Source of the DNA: Bacteroidota bacterium
Lineage (GTDB): Bacteria; Bacteroidota; Ignavibacteria; UBA10030; UBA8401
Assembly (NCBI GenBank): GCA_021796275.1
Contig: JAJYOI010000008.1
Coordinates: forward strand, 1-58,156
Direction of reading: 5' to 3'
DNA length: 58,156 nucleotides
A program made the position numbers and the translations under genes. A model generated the notes under the pieces. That model had not been told where the DNA came from. It ran no database searches and saw nothing but the letters and a program-made list of their open reading frames with translations. Position 1 is the first letter of the stretch. Each line of letters starts with the position of its first letter. Shown in pieces: positions 15,306 through 23,904 of the stretch.

Positions 15306-16109
15306 ATGATGAGTGAGGATAAGAAAATAGGTGTTCACATGGAGCAAGGAATTTCTCAATTGCCGATTGCTGCAATGGATTCATCACCAAAGTCAGTGAC
15401 GCAAATTGAGAAATCTATTGTGCTCAATCCGATTCGCAGAAGAATGGTGGATCCACAAACGGTTGCGTTTCAATACTACAATTCGTTCAACTATTCTCTT
15501 CTTTCGAAAGATGGCAACGAAGTTCGTCTTGCGCTCGGTATCACGAGTGCAAATGCGCGGGAAGGAAAATCTCTTGTTGCATCCAACCTTGCGGTTTCGT
15601 TGACGCTCGGCTACAAGAAAAAAACGATTCTCATTGATTTGAATATTCAACATCCGGCATTGCACGAGGTATTCGGTGCGCCGCAAGGTCCGGGGCTGCT
15701 TGAAGCATTGAACAACGGAAACATTCATGTGTGGCAAACGGCGGTCGAATATCTTCATCTTCTTTCTGTAGGTTCAGCACATGGACAGCGTTTTGGTGCG
15801 GGAGGAAGCCGCCTTTACAATCCTCTGCACTATTCCAAGCAGCGGTATCTTGGGCTTGAACAAATGACGGCGTTCAGCGATGTCATTTCTGCGCTGCAGC
15901 AGGAATACGAATTCATCATTGTTGATATGCCTGCAATGAATACGGAAAATTTTCCCGTGCTGTTTGCAAACCGCCTCGATGGAATTTTAATGGTTGTCGA
16001 TTCCACCATAACAAAGCGCCATGATGTGGAAAAAGTTTTTCGCCGGTTGAACGAGCGGCAAATCATGGGTTTCATTCTGAACCGTGTAAAAGATGAACAG
16101 GAATTTTGA
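15306..16109 (+). CDS. Wzc/CpsD-like P-loop ATPase (BY-kinase fold, no tyrosine tail)
   Basis: The roughly 267-residue protein resembles the cytoplasmic half of bacterial tyrosine kinases that pair with Wzz proteins. It shows AFQYYNSFNYSLL, a P-loop ITSANAREGKSLVASNLA, a Walker A' region TILIDLNIQHPALHEVFG, a GLLEALNNG loop and Walker B EFIIVDMPA. The usual LIDxDxRxP motif is altered to LIDLNIQHP, and the C-terminus (RVKDEQEF) lacks the Tyr cluster used for autophosphorylation. It may therefore act as an ATPase co-polymerase subunit rather than a kinase. ATGs at 15306 and 15309 follow AAGG; the frame is open further upstream but would overlap Wzz in poor sequence. Confidence 0.82.
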   Translation: MMSEDKKIGVHMEQGISQLPIAAMDSSPKSVTQIEKSIVLNPIRRRMVDPQTVAFQYYNSFNYSLLSKDGNEVRLALGITSANAREGKSLVASNLAVSLTLGYKKKTILIDLNIQHPALHEVFGAPQGPGLLEALNNGNIHVWQTAVEYLHLLSVGSAHGQRFGAGGSRLYNPLHYSKQRYLGLEQMTAFSDVISALQQEYEFIIVDMPAMNTENFPVLFANRLDGILMVVDSTITKRHDVEKVFRRLNERQIMGFILNRVKDEQEF

Positions 16110-16118
16110 AAGAACACC

Positions 16119-16286
16119 ATGCTGACAGTAGTAGGCGTTATCGGCGGGTACATCATTGCCATCATCGTTGGTAAGCATGTTCCTCGTATGAAGATTTCAA
16201 CATATTTCATCATCGCTCTTATCGCTTTAATGCAAGTAGCTTTTGTGCTTTATGAACTCTACACAAAACAAGCGCCCAAACCGTAA
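16119..16286 (+). CDS. Small two-helix membrane protein
   Basis: A 55-residue frame starting MLTVVGVIGGY fills the gap between the Wzc-like and Wzy-like genes, with nine bases before it and six after. It encodes two hydrophobic segments (about 3-19 and 30-46) separated by a basic turn (GKHVPRMK), and a polar tail YTKQAPKP. The tight packing and clean membrane profile argue that it is a real gene. No family is recognised; a small subunit of the polymerase/co-polymerase complex is possible. The ribosome site is weak (GAAAGAA). Confidence 0.6.
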   Translation: MLTVVGVIGGYIIAIIVGKHVPRMKISTYFIIALIALMQVAFVLYELYTKQAPKP

Positions 16287-16292
16287 GAGTCT

Positions 16293-17849
16293 ATGACAAT
16301 GGCAGAAACATTCGTAAATGAGTTGCCGCCAATTGACCGCTACAGTTCGTGGTTAGGCATTCCCCGCGGCAACAAGGCGGCAATGCTCATCATGGTGATT
16401 GGAACACTTGGTGTTTCTTCCATACTTGTAGTGACGTACGGAAATATTTTTGCCGCCGTTGCATTCGTGGGGCTTACCATTGTCGCAACGTTGACGTTGT
16501 TCCGTGTGGAGTGGGGATTTTACCTCTTCATCGGGTTTGTGCTCGTATTCGATCAGTTTACTATTCCCGATTTCGATCCGATAACACTGAAGGTTTCATA
16601 TTTCCTCAACCTGAAAGAAATTCCATACCTGCCAACTGTTAGTGCAGCGGTCGTCAATCCTCTTGAACTTCACTTGCTGTTCATTCTTGTCGTGTGGTTT
16701 TGTGTGATTTGTTTTAGGAAGAACGCGCACCTCAACCGCGTCCCGGTATGGGGAGCCATGGTGGCATTTTTTGTTGGAATTATCGCCTCTGTTGTGTACG
16801 GCCTTCAAAAGGGCGGAAACTTTCTTCCTGCGTTATGGGAAGTGCGTGCGCTTTTTTATTTCGGAGCAATGTATGCCCTCGTTCCTCAGATTGTGCAGAC
16901 AGAAAAGGACCTTCGAATATTGTTATGGGTGTGCATCTTTGCGATCACGTTCAAAGCTCTGCAGGCAATTGTGCGTTTCATTCATCTTGGATTGAGCTTT
17001 CGAGGGATTGCGACACTGACCAATCATGAAGACCCTGTGTTCATGTTCACACTTATTGTGTTGCTGCTGGCGTTAGTATTGTTCGAAGCAAAAACCGGAC
17101 AGCGGCTTGCCTTGATTCTCTTATTGTTCCCGCTTTTGATGGGTTTCTTTGCTGGGCAGCGGCGTGCAGCGTACGCCGCAATTGTTCCGACACTGACGGC
17201 ATTTTTTGTGCTGCTTCCTTCACAACAGCGATGGGCATTAGTGAAAGGCGCTTTTCCATTCCTGATTTTTATGGGATTATATGTAGGAATATTTTGGAAC
17301 AGCGAAAGCAAACTTGCATCGCCGGTGAAACTGATAAAAACGGCATTAAGTAACGATAAAGAAGAAGCCGGCGACCGGTATTACTCAAATCTCTACCGCG
17401 AACAAGAAAAGTTTGATCTTGCCGCGACCGTTAAAACCGCTCCGGTCATTGGCATTGGTTTCGGCAACAAATATCTGCAGCCGATAAAGTTAGTACCGAT
17501 TGCATTTCCGCTGCGCGATTATATTCCGCACGATGAAGTGCTGTGGTTAATTGTCAAAACGGGCGCAGTCGGATATTTCCTCTTTTGGTTTTTTCTCGAT
17601 TGCTTTGCATGTCACGGGGCAAGCGTGTTCATCAGATTGAAAAACCCTTACCTGAAAGCAATATGCGCTTTGGCAGTCGTTGCTGCGGTTAATCAGATTA
17701 TTGTGTCGTACTACGATCTTCAACTGACATACTACCGCAATATGGTATATCTCGGTACGCTCATGGGATTAATTCCGGCGTTGGAATACATTGATTCGCG
17801 GGATTCGAATACTGCAATGAATAAAGAAACAACGGCAGAAGAAAGCTAA
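16293..17849 (+). CDS. O-antigen polymerase / ligase family membrane protein (Wzy-like)
   Basis: The 518-residue polytopic protein has about 11-12 hydrophobic helices. A large external loop at about 345-415 (ending GIGFGNKYLQPIKLVPIAF) is followed by DYIPHDEVLWLIVKTGAVGYFLFW. This is the pattern of O-antigen ligase/Wzy domains, where a His-containing loop precedes a Gly-containing helix. It would join lipid-linked repeat units, or transfer them, on the periplasmic face. Starts at 16293 or 16299 are both possible; AAGAG lies just upstream. It is embedded in the rightward EPS operon, six bases before the next gene. Polymerase and ligase cannot be separated from sequence alone. Confidence 0.82.
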   Translation: MTMAETFVNELPPIDRYSSWLGIPRGNKAAMLIMVIGTLGVSSILVVTYGNIFAAVAFVGLTIVATLTLFRVEWGFYLFIGFVLVFDQFTIPDFDPITLKVSYFLNLKEIPYLPTVSAAVVNPLELHLLFILVVWFCVICFRKNAHLNRVPVWGAMVAFFVGIIASVVYGLQKGGNFLPALWEVRALFYFGAMYALVPQIVQTEKDLRILLWVCIFAITFKALQAIVRFIHLGLSFRGIATLTNHEDPVFMFTLIVLLLALVLFEAKTGQRLALILLLFPLLMGFFAGQRRAAYAAIVPTLTAFFVLLPSQQRWALVKGAFPFLIFMGLYVGIFWNSESKLASPVKLIKTALSNDKEEAGDRYYSNLYREQEKFDLAATVKTAPVIGIGFGNKYLQPIKLVPIAFPLRDYIPHDEVLWLIVKTGAVGYFLFWFFLDCFACHGASVFIRLKNPYLKAICALAVVAAVNQIIVSYYDLQLTYYRNMVYLGTLMGLIPALEYIDSRDSNTAMNKETTAEES

Positions 17850-17855
17850 TAAACC

Positions 17856-18743
17856 GTGGAACGAGCCGCAGTACAACATACCGCAGAAAATCTTGAGCGA
17901 GCGCCTGCACCGCTGCGTTACGAAGCGGAAAAAGAATCGCCGGCAGCGGAACGTCGCTTTAATCTCCGGAGCTTTTATCTGTTAGGAACGCGGGTGGATA
18001 ATATTGACGGCGAAGCTGCGCGGGCAATTGTCAGCCATTACGTTGAAAAAAACTCTGGACGCTTACGAAAAATATTTTTCACCAACGTTCACAGCATTTG
18101 CGTCGCACAACGCAATCACGTTTTAAAACATTGCATCAATCTTGGAGATTTGGTCCTGGCAGATGGCAGCGGGTTAAAGATCGGCAGCAGTATCATGGGA
18201 CATTCAATCGTGGAAAACCTTAACGGAACAGATTTCACTCCGGCGATTCTGAAAATTGCAGAAGAGCGCGGCTGGTCTGTGTACTTGCTTGGAGCAAAAT
18301 CCTACGTTGTCGAACGATGCTGCATGCTGCTTCTTCTCACGTATCCGCGGCTTCGTATCGTCGGATTCCGTGAAGGGTATTTCAAACCGGAGGAAGAAAA
18401 AGCGATCGTCGAGGAAATTAATGCAAAGCATCCGGACATTCTTCTCGTGGCGCTTGGAACGCCGCAGCAGGAAATTTGGAGCATCCGTCATGCCTATGAA
18501 TTGAACGCAAAAGTTTGTATGGCGGTCGGAGGCCTTTTTGATTTTCTCTCATTAACACGGAAGAGGGCGCCGATGTGGCTCCGTAAAATCGGGCTTGAAT
18601 GGTTGTACCGGTTTATTCAAGAACCTAAGGCAAAATGGGATCGGGTGGTTATTGAGATTCCGATGTTTTTGTCCATCATTTTTGCGAAACGGTTTTTTCC
18701 GAAACGCCTTCAAAAGATTATCAAAGGCATCGTATTCTCATGA
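17856..18743 (+). CDS. WecG/TagA/CpsF-family glycosyltransferase
   Basis: The 295-residue protein has all family landmarks after an N-terminal extension of about 45 residues: TRVDNIDGEAA, FFTNVHSICVAQRN, LGDLVLADGSGLKIGSSIMG, ENLNGTDFTPAIL, VYLLGAKSYVVE, DILLVALGTPQQEIW, AVGGLFDFLSLTRKRAP and GLEWLYRFIQEPK. Family members transfer N-acetylmannosamine or related sugars to the lipid-linked first sugar, normally a WecA/TagO product. This matches the WecA-like enzyme encoded in the opposite arm. The start is GTG at 17856. Its stop overlaps the ATG of the flippase gene (ATGA), indicating translational coupling. Donor sugar is not determinable here. Confidence 0.92.
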   Translation: MERAAVQHTAENLERAPAPLRYEAEKESPAAERRFNLRSFYLLGTRVDNIDGEAARAIVSHYVEKNSGRLRKIFFTNVHSICVAQRNHVLKHCINLGDLVLADGSGLKIGSSIMGHSIVENLNGTDFTPAILKIAEERGWSVYLLGAKSYVVERCCMLLLLTYPRLRIVGFREGYFKPEEEKAIVEEINAKHPDILLVALGTPQQEIWSIRHAYELNAKVCMAVGGLFDFLSLTRKRAPMWLRKIGLEWLYRFIQEPKAKWDRVVIEIPMFLSIIFAKRFFPKRLQKIIKGIVFS

Positions 18744-20269
18744 ATGCTGATATTGCACATTCCGTTGCAAAGAACACCACGGTGATGATGAGCTCGCAGA
18801 TGATTACATGGGTCTCGAGTTTCATCTTAATGCTTTTTTTGCCCCGCTATCTCGGAAGCGAAGAATACGGGCGATTGTACCTTGCAATTTCTGTGGCGAT
18901 CATTCTTCAAATCTTAATTGAATTCGGCGGTAGCTACTACATTGCAAAAGAGATTGCGTGCAGCAGGGAACAAGCGTCGTCCCTTATTTCAAATTCAATC
19001 GCATTGCGCACAATCCTCTGGGCAATTGCGCTGCTGCTGCTGATTGTGTTTGCTTTCGTTGCAGGGTATTCGAAAGAAATCAATGTCCTTCTTGCAATTC
19101 TTTGCATTTCAAAACTTTGGGAAGGCGTGGGAAGGGTTTTGTATAGCTGTTTTCAGGGAGTGGAAATGATGCAGTTTCCTTCGCTTGGTGCAATTGTAGA
19201 GCGTGCGTTTGTGACTTCCGCCGGTGTTGCCGCGTTGCTCTTTGGCGCAGGCGCAATTACGATTACCGTGATCATGGGAATTAGTACACTGCTCAATCTT
19301 CTTGTCGTTTCGCGGTTCACGTCACATATCGCACCTCATCTGTTGCGCCCCCGGTGGGAGGAAATGGGAAAAATCTTTCGTGCATCGGTTCCATATTTTC
19401 TTTGGTCAATGTTTTCAATCATTTACTATAGAATAGATGCGGTGATGCTCTCGTTGTTGGTTCCGGCTGCAGTGGTAGGCTGGTACGGGGCGGCGTATCG
19501 CTTTTTTGATGTTCTGATGTTCTTGCCGAGCATTTTTTCGATTGCAGTATTTCCGGTTTTTTCAAAGTTATGGGGAAGAGGAGACAACAGCCTCGCAGTG
19601 ACAACGCAAAAGAGCCTGCATTTCATTCTTCTGGCAGGAATCCCGATCAGCATTTCAGTTTTCGCTTTTTCCGACGAGATCATCGCTCTGTTTTTTGGCG
19701 CCGATCAATTTGGGCCTTCGTCGCTTCTGCTGAAAATTTTTTCCACCGGGCTTCTTCTTGTGTATATCGATTTTGTCCTGGGCACAACGATATTTGCAGC
19801 GGATCGTCAACGGCAATGGACAGTAACAGCGTTCATCGCAATGATATTGAATCCTGTTCTGAACTATTTCCTCATTCCGTTTACTCAACTGCACCAAGGC
19901 AATGGCGGAATCGGTGCCGCATTGGCAACTCTGCTTACGGAATTTTTTGTCATGATCATGGCGTTAGTGCTGCTTCCCGCGGACATTTTGAAGGGAACGA
20001 AAATAGATACACCGGTGAAAGGCATCATTTCCGGGCTGCTTATGATGGCGGTTCTTGCATTGATGCACAACGAAAGTATTCCGTGGATCATCAGCGGATT
20101 TATCGGTCTCATCGTTTACTGTGTGGCATTGGTTTCGTTGAAGGCGCTTGAGCCGCAAGAAATGATTTTTATCAAACGCTTTTTCTCGTACCGCAATCTG
20201 AAAACATTATTTGTATTCTCTCAGCCGAAGGCTGATCAGCCTTTGGCGGAAAAGGAAACGAGCATATGA
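18740..20269 (+). CDS. Wzx-type lipid-linked oligosaccharide flippase
   Basis: The 509-residue protein has about 14 hydrophobic segments and the start typical of the Wzx/MATE-like polysaccharide flippase family: an N-terminal amphipathic helix, LPRYLGSEEYGRLYLAISV, and an internal SVPYFLWSMFSIIYYRIDAVMLS repeat with WYGAAYRFFDVLMFLPS. It would move the lipid-linked repeat unit from the cytoplasmic to the periplasmic face for polymerisation. It overlaps its neighbours by four bases on each side (18740-18743 and 20266-20269), so the WecG-like, flippase and GT4 genes are coupled. The C-terminal tail is soluble and polar. Confidence 0.93.
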   Translation: MNADIAHSVAKNTTVMMSSQMITWVSSFILMLFLPRYLGSEEYGRLYLAISVAIILQILIEFGGSYYIAKEIACSREQASSLISNSIALRTILWAIALLLLIVFAFVAGYSKEINVLLAILCISKLWEGVGRVLYSCFQGVEMMQFPSLGAIVERAFVTSAGVAALLFGAGAITITVIMGISTLLNLLVVSRFTSHIAPHLLRPRWEEMGKIFRASVPYFLWSMFSIIYYRIDAVMLSLLVPAAVVGWYGAAYRFFDVLMFLPSIFSIAVFPVFSKLWGRGDNSLAVTTQKSLHFILLAGIPISISVFAFSDEIIALFFGADQFGPSSLLLKIFSTGLLLVYIDFVLGTTIFAADRQRQWTVTAFIAMILNPVLNYFLIPFTQLHQGNGGIGAALATLLTEFFVMIMALVLLPADILKGTKIDTPVKGIISGLLMMAVLALMHNESIPWIISGFIGLIVYCVALVSLKALEPQEMIFIKRFFSYRNLKTLFVFSQPKADQPLAEKETSI

Positions 20270-21516
20270 AAATTCTGCATGCCATGCCGTACCCACCGGT
20301 CCCTCCTACATTTGGCGGAGCGCTGCGCATTTATCATTTGCTTAAGCACATGTCGTTGCGCCATAACGTAACGGTGGTGACGTACGGCGGGCGCGACGAT
20401 TACCGACTTCTTCGGGAACATTTCGGAAACCGGCTGGAGAATATTCATCTGCTTCCGTATCCTTGGACCCAACACCATCGCCGGATCGGGCAGTGTTACG
20501 CACTTCTAACGAAGCAGAGCTTTACTCACCTGATCACCTACACGCATACCATGCAGCAGCTTATTGACCAGTTGTTGCAGAAAAATGAATTCGATATTGT
20601 GCAATTGGAATTCGCTATCATGGGCACATTTAATTTTAAAACGGATGCCGTCAAAATTCTCGATGCGCATAATGTGGAATATGATAACTTCCGGAGAATG
20701 GGGGAGAGCGCTCCATCGCTCGGTCGCCGACTGTATTATCAGAGAGAGTATAAAGCATTTCTTTCTGAAGAAATTGAAGCGTGCAGGAAGAATGATGCAA
20801 TTTTTGTGACATCTCCGCGGGATAAGGCGATTCTCGACAATGATGTGCCGGAAATTCCGAAATATGTTATTCCGAATGGCGTCGACACTTCATACTTCAC
20901 TCCGTCGACAGGTCCGGTAGAGCCATATTCACTTGTTTTCACCGGGATGATGGGGTACGTCCCAAACTACGACGGGATGCTGTATTTCCTCAGCGAAATT
21001 TTCCCACGTATACTCAAAAAAATTCCGCAAGCAAAAATCTACATCGTTGGAAGCCGTCCGCCGAAAAGGCTTTTACGACAGGCATCGAACAATGTTATCA
21101 TTACCGGCTATGTTGATGACGTGCGGCCGTACATACAAAAATCGAGTGTCTATGTTGTGCCGCTCCGCATGGGCGGGGGAACACGCCTGAAAATTGTTGA
21201 GGCGATGGCAGTGAACAAACCCATTGTCACAACCAGCATTGGCTGCGAGGGAATCGATGTTCAGGACGGCGAATCATTGCTGGTGCGGGATGACCCTTCG
21301 TCATTTGCAAATGCAGTGATTGAACTTTTGCACGACAAGCAAAAAAGAGAGCGGCTTGCTGCATGCGGATACGAAGTGGCACATATGCGTTACGATTGGA
21401 CTATCATAAGCCGCCGCATGGAAGAATGTTACGAAAATATTTTTCACAGGATCGAGCCTCAAAGTATCTGTGATACTGACGGCAATGCGTTTAAGCGTCA
21501 AATTGCGGTGCAGTGA
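20266..21516 (+). CDS. GT4-family glycosyltransferase
   Basis: The 416-residue protein is a GT-B glycosyltransferase. The N-terminal domain carries PPTFGGALRIYHLLKHMS and DIVQLEFAIMGTF. The C-terminal nucleotide-sugar domain contains YVIPNGVDTSYFTP, LVFTGMMGYVPNYDGMLYFL, IVGSRPPKRL and the donor-binding signature VVPLRMGGGTRLKIVEAMAVNKPIVTTSIGCEGI. It should add one sugar to the growing repeat unit at the cytoplasmic face. Four-base overlaps on both sides place it tightly inside the EPS operon. Donor and acceptor cannot be read from sequence. Confidence 0.93.
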   Translation: MKILHAMPYPPVPPTFGGALRIYHLLKHMSLRHNVTVVTYGGRDDYRLLREHFGNRLENIHLLPYPWTQHHRRIGQCYALLTKQSFTHLITYTHTMQQLIDQLLQKNEFDIVQLEFAIMGTFNFKTDAVKILDAHNVEYDNFRRMGESAPSLGRRLYYQREYKAFLSEEIEACRKNDAIFVTSPRDKAILDNDVPEIPKYVIPNGVDTSYFTPSTGPVEPYSLVFTGMMGYVPNYDGMLYFLSEIFPRILKKIPQAKIYIVGSRPPKRLLRQASNNVIITGYVDDVRPYIQKSSVYVVPLRMGGGTRLKIVEAMAVNKPIVTTSIGCEGIDVQDGESLLVRDDPSSFANAVIELLHDKQKRERLAACGYEVAHMRYDWTIISRRMEECYENIFHRIEPQSICDTDGNAFKRQIAVQ

Positions 21517-22490
21517 TGCGGCAAAATCTCTCACCGTCATTTGAAGAAAGCAGCGGGCTGACTATGATTCCAGAACGTACATATCAAACACAACCGCCGG
21601 AAAAAGCGGAAGGCGAATCGTTGAGGCAGAACGGTTCTCACGCGATTAAAATTCTGGTTTATCATCGTATCGTTAAAGAAGCAGGAAAAGAAAATTCCTG
21701 CAAATTCTGTCTCCATGAAAGTGACTTCCGTAAACATCTCGAATGGCTTGACCGATGGGGATTCACACCCATTACGTTCGAAGATTATCGGGTCGCCTGC
21801 GAGAAACAATTAGAGCTGCCGCACAAGCCGATCATTTTAACATTCGATGACGGATATCTCGATACATATCAAGTTGCATTCCCATTGCTGCAGGAATTCG
21901 GCATGAAGGCGGTGGTTTTCGTCCTTGGAGACCGGTCAATTAAAACGAATGTATGGGATGCACATCTCAAACTTCCGCAGGCGCCTCTTTTGAGCGACAA
22001 TCATATTTTGGAAATGCACGAAGCCGGAATGGAAATTGGTGCGCATTCAATGACTCACATAAAACTCACCGATGTAAAAGAAGAATGTGCATGGGAAGAA
22101 ATTTCGCGCGCGCGTGTTCTTCTTGAAATTCTTCTCAACGCGCCGGTGCTCAGTTTTTCATATCCGTACGGGCTTGTCAATGAAACTGTAAAGCAAATGG
22201 TCGCAAGTGCGGGATTTGTCCATGCGTGCAGTGTGTGGTCGGGCCCCGCTTTTTTTGGAAGGGATGTGTACGAATTGCGCCGCATTCCTATACTGAACTC
22301 AACAACGGCTTCAAAGCTGGCAGTACGAGTCTCGAACTTATTTCAGTATTACAGTTGGATGCGATGGACTGCGGGAAAAATTCTCCGGAAAAAACATCTC
22401 GGGTATGAAAACGAGGTGCTTGCGCCGCCGCTTCGTTCTGTCGAATCACTTCATCATTCTGTGAATGCCTATGAAAAATTCAAGAGCTGA
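21513..22490 (+). CDS. Polysaccharide deacetylase, NodB domain
   Basis: The 325-residue protein contains a NodB/CE4 fold. Motif 1 is ILTFDDGYLDT (metal and catalytic Asp), motif 2 is IGAHSMTH (His-x3-His metal ligands) and motif 3 is SFSYPYG. The opening IKILVYHRIV is typical of this clade. Such enzymes remove N-acetyl groups from hexosamine polymers or precursors, consistent with glmS and a WecA-type enzyme in the same locus. There is no clear signal peptide: the first 45 residues are polar, so action may be cytoplasmic or export may be non-classical. It overlaps the GT4 gene by four bases and the next gene by 26. Confidence 0.92.
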   Translation: MMRQNLSPSFEESSGLTMIPERTYQTQPPEKAEGESLRQNGSHAIKILVYHRIVKEAGKENSCKFCLHESDFRKHLEWLDRWGFTPITFEDYRVACEKQLELPHKPIILTFDDGYLDTYQVAFPLLQEFGMKAVVFVLGDRSIKTNVWDAHLKLPQAPLLSDNHILEMHEAGMEIGAHSMTHIKLTDVKEECAWEEISRARVLLEILLNAPVLSFSYPYGLVNETVKQMVASAGFVHACSVWSGPAFFGRDVYELRRIPILNSTTASKLAVRVSNLFQYYSWMRWTAGKILRKKHLGYENEVLAPPLRSVESLHHSVNAYEKFKS

Positions 22491-23874
22491 AGCTCCGGTA
22501 CTACTTCAGGACCGCGCGCCCGTTGAGCGCGTGAGGAAATCGGAACGACCCGCGCCGCAGTTGAAAAGGGAAAACGTTCCGCTTGAAGCAAAAGCGATCG
22601 AGCGCGAAACTGAATTCCTGCTGCTTCGCAGCGAATGGGAAGAACTTGTTGAAAAATGCCCTGTTCATATTTACCAAACGTTTGCGTGGCAATGGTTCTG
22701 GTGGAAACATTATGGAGGCAAACATCAGCTTCATATCGTCGTGTTCCGGCGCGGCGGCAGCCTTGTTGGTATCATTCCGTTGTTTCTTCAAAATTATTGT
22801 GTGAGAGAAACTGTGATCTACCGCCGCCTCCGCGTGCTCGGCTGCGGCATTGCATCAAAACAGAATCGCGGCTTGCCGGCGGAATATGGTCCCAGCGATT
22901 ATCTCGACATCATTGTGCTGCCCGAATACGGCGAGGAAATCGCGCGGGAATTTGCGGCGTATCTTGCGAAGCACGAAAACATTTTTGATGAAATTCATTT
23001 CCAGGATGTACCGCCGGAAAGTGCTCTGAGCAAATATGTTCTGCCAGAACTGAAGAACACGCAGTGGCAGTACACTATCGCGGATGGTGAGATTTGTCCT
23101 TTCCTTACCGTACCGCAGTCAATGGATGAATACCTGAACCTTTATCCAAGTGTTCAGCATCAGGTGCGCCGGGCAAAGAAAGATTTTGCCGGGCATCCGC
23201 CATACTCGATTGAAACGATTGTAACATGGCCATCTTTTACAAGCGCATTTCTCGATCTCGTTCACCTGCACCAACTGCGATGGAACCGGTTGGGCTACAC
23301 CGGCCTTTTTTCTGACCGCAGGTTCACACAGTTTCAGAACGATGTTCTCAGTGCGTTGTATAAGCAAGGCGCGCTGTGGTTCAAAGCGATTCGATTTGCC
23401 GGAGTGCGCATTGCCGTGCGCGTCAGTTTCGTTTTTAAGGGGCGATGCTACGATTATCTTTCCGGATTCGATGATGCGGTTCCCGGCGCAAAGAAAAGAC
23501 CGAGCATGGCATTGCTGCTGACGATGATTGAAGATGCAATACACGGCGGAATTGGAATTGTTGATTTTCAGCGCGGCGCGGAGACATACAAGTTTGAATT
23601 GGCAAACGGCGTCGCCCGCAACACGGATATTCACGTGTTTAATCCACGAACAAAAAAAGCGCCGAGAGTTATACTGTACCGGATTGCTCGTGTTATCGAA
23701 AAAGCCGGACGGCGCGTTTCCGGTGAGTGGAAATTGTTGTCTGTGCAATTACAGGTGCACGGCATGTGGAAATTTCTTTTCACCTACGCATGGTTGTTTG
23801 CGTCGCGCATGGTAAAAAAAATTCCGAAAAAAGAGTTCATGAATCACAATGGTACCGCTATTTCTAAAACATGA
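22465..23874 (+). CDS. CelD/BcsL-type GNAT acyltransferase (FemAB-like)
   Basis: The 469-residue protein shows the double-GNAT architecture of CelD/FemAB-related proteins found in EPS clusters. It has SEWEELVEKCPVHIYQTFAWQWFWWKHYGG, VVFRRGGSLVGIIPLF, a central QVRRAKKDF segment, LVHLHQLRWNRLGYTG, IAVRVSFVFKGRCYDYLSGFDDA and VDFQRGAETYKFELANG. Family members probably transfer acyl or aminoacyl groups to polysaccharide or its precursors. A polar N-terminal extension of about 60 residues precedes the domain. ATGs at 22465 and 22471 are both plausible; the gene overlaps the deacetylase by 20-26 bases. It is one of two such proteins in the operon. Confidence 0.82.
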   Translation: MPMKNSRAEAPVLLQDRAPVERVRKSERPAPQLKRENVPLEAKAIERETEFLLLRSEWEELVEKCPVHIYQTFAWQWFWWKHYGGKHQLHIVVFRRGGSLVGIIPLFLQNYCVRETVIYRRLRVLGCGIASKQNRGLPAEYGPSDYLDIIVLPEYGEEIAREFAAYLAKHENIFDEIHFQDVPPESALSKYVLPELKNTQWQYTIADGEICPFLTVPQSMDEYLNLYPSVQHQVRRAKKDFAGHPPYSIETIVTWPSFTSAFLDLVHLHQLRWNRLGYTGLFSDRRFTQFQNDVLSALYKQGALWFKAIRFAGVRIAVRVSFVFKGRCYDYLSGFDDAVPGAKKRPSMALLLTMIEDAIHGGIGIVDFQRGAETYKFELANGVARNTDIHVFNPRTKKAPRVILYRIARVIEKAGRRVSGEWKLLSVQLQVHGMWKFLFTYAWLFASRMVKKIPKKEFMNHNGTAISKT

Positions 23875-23904
23875 TAATGAGTTACATCGAGGAGACAGAT
23901 AATT

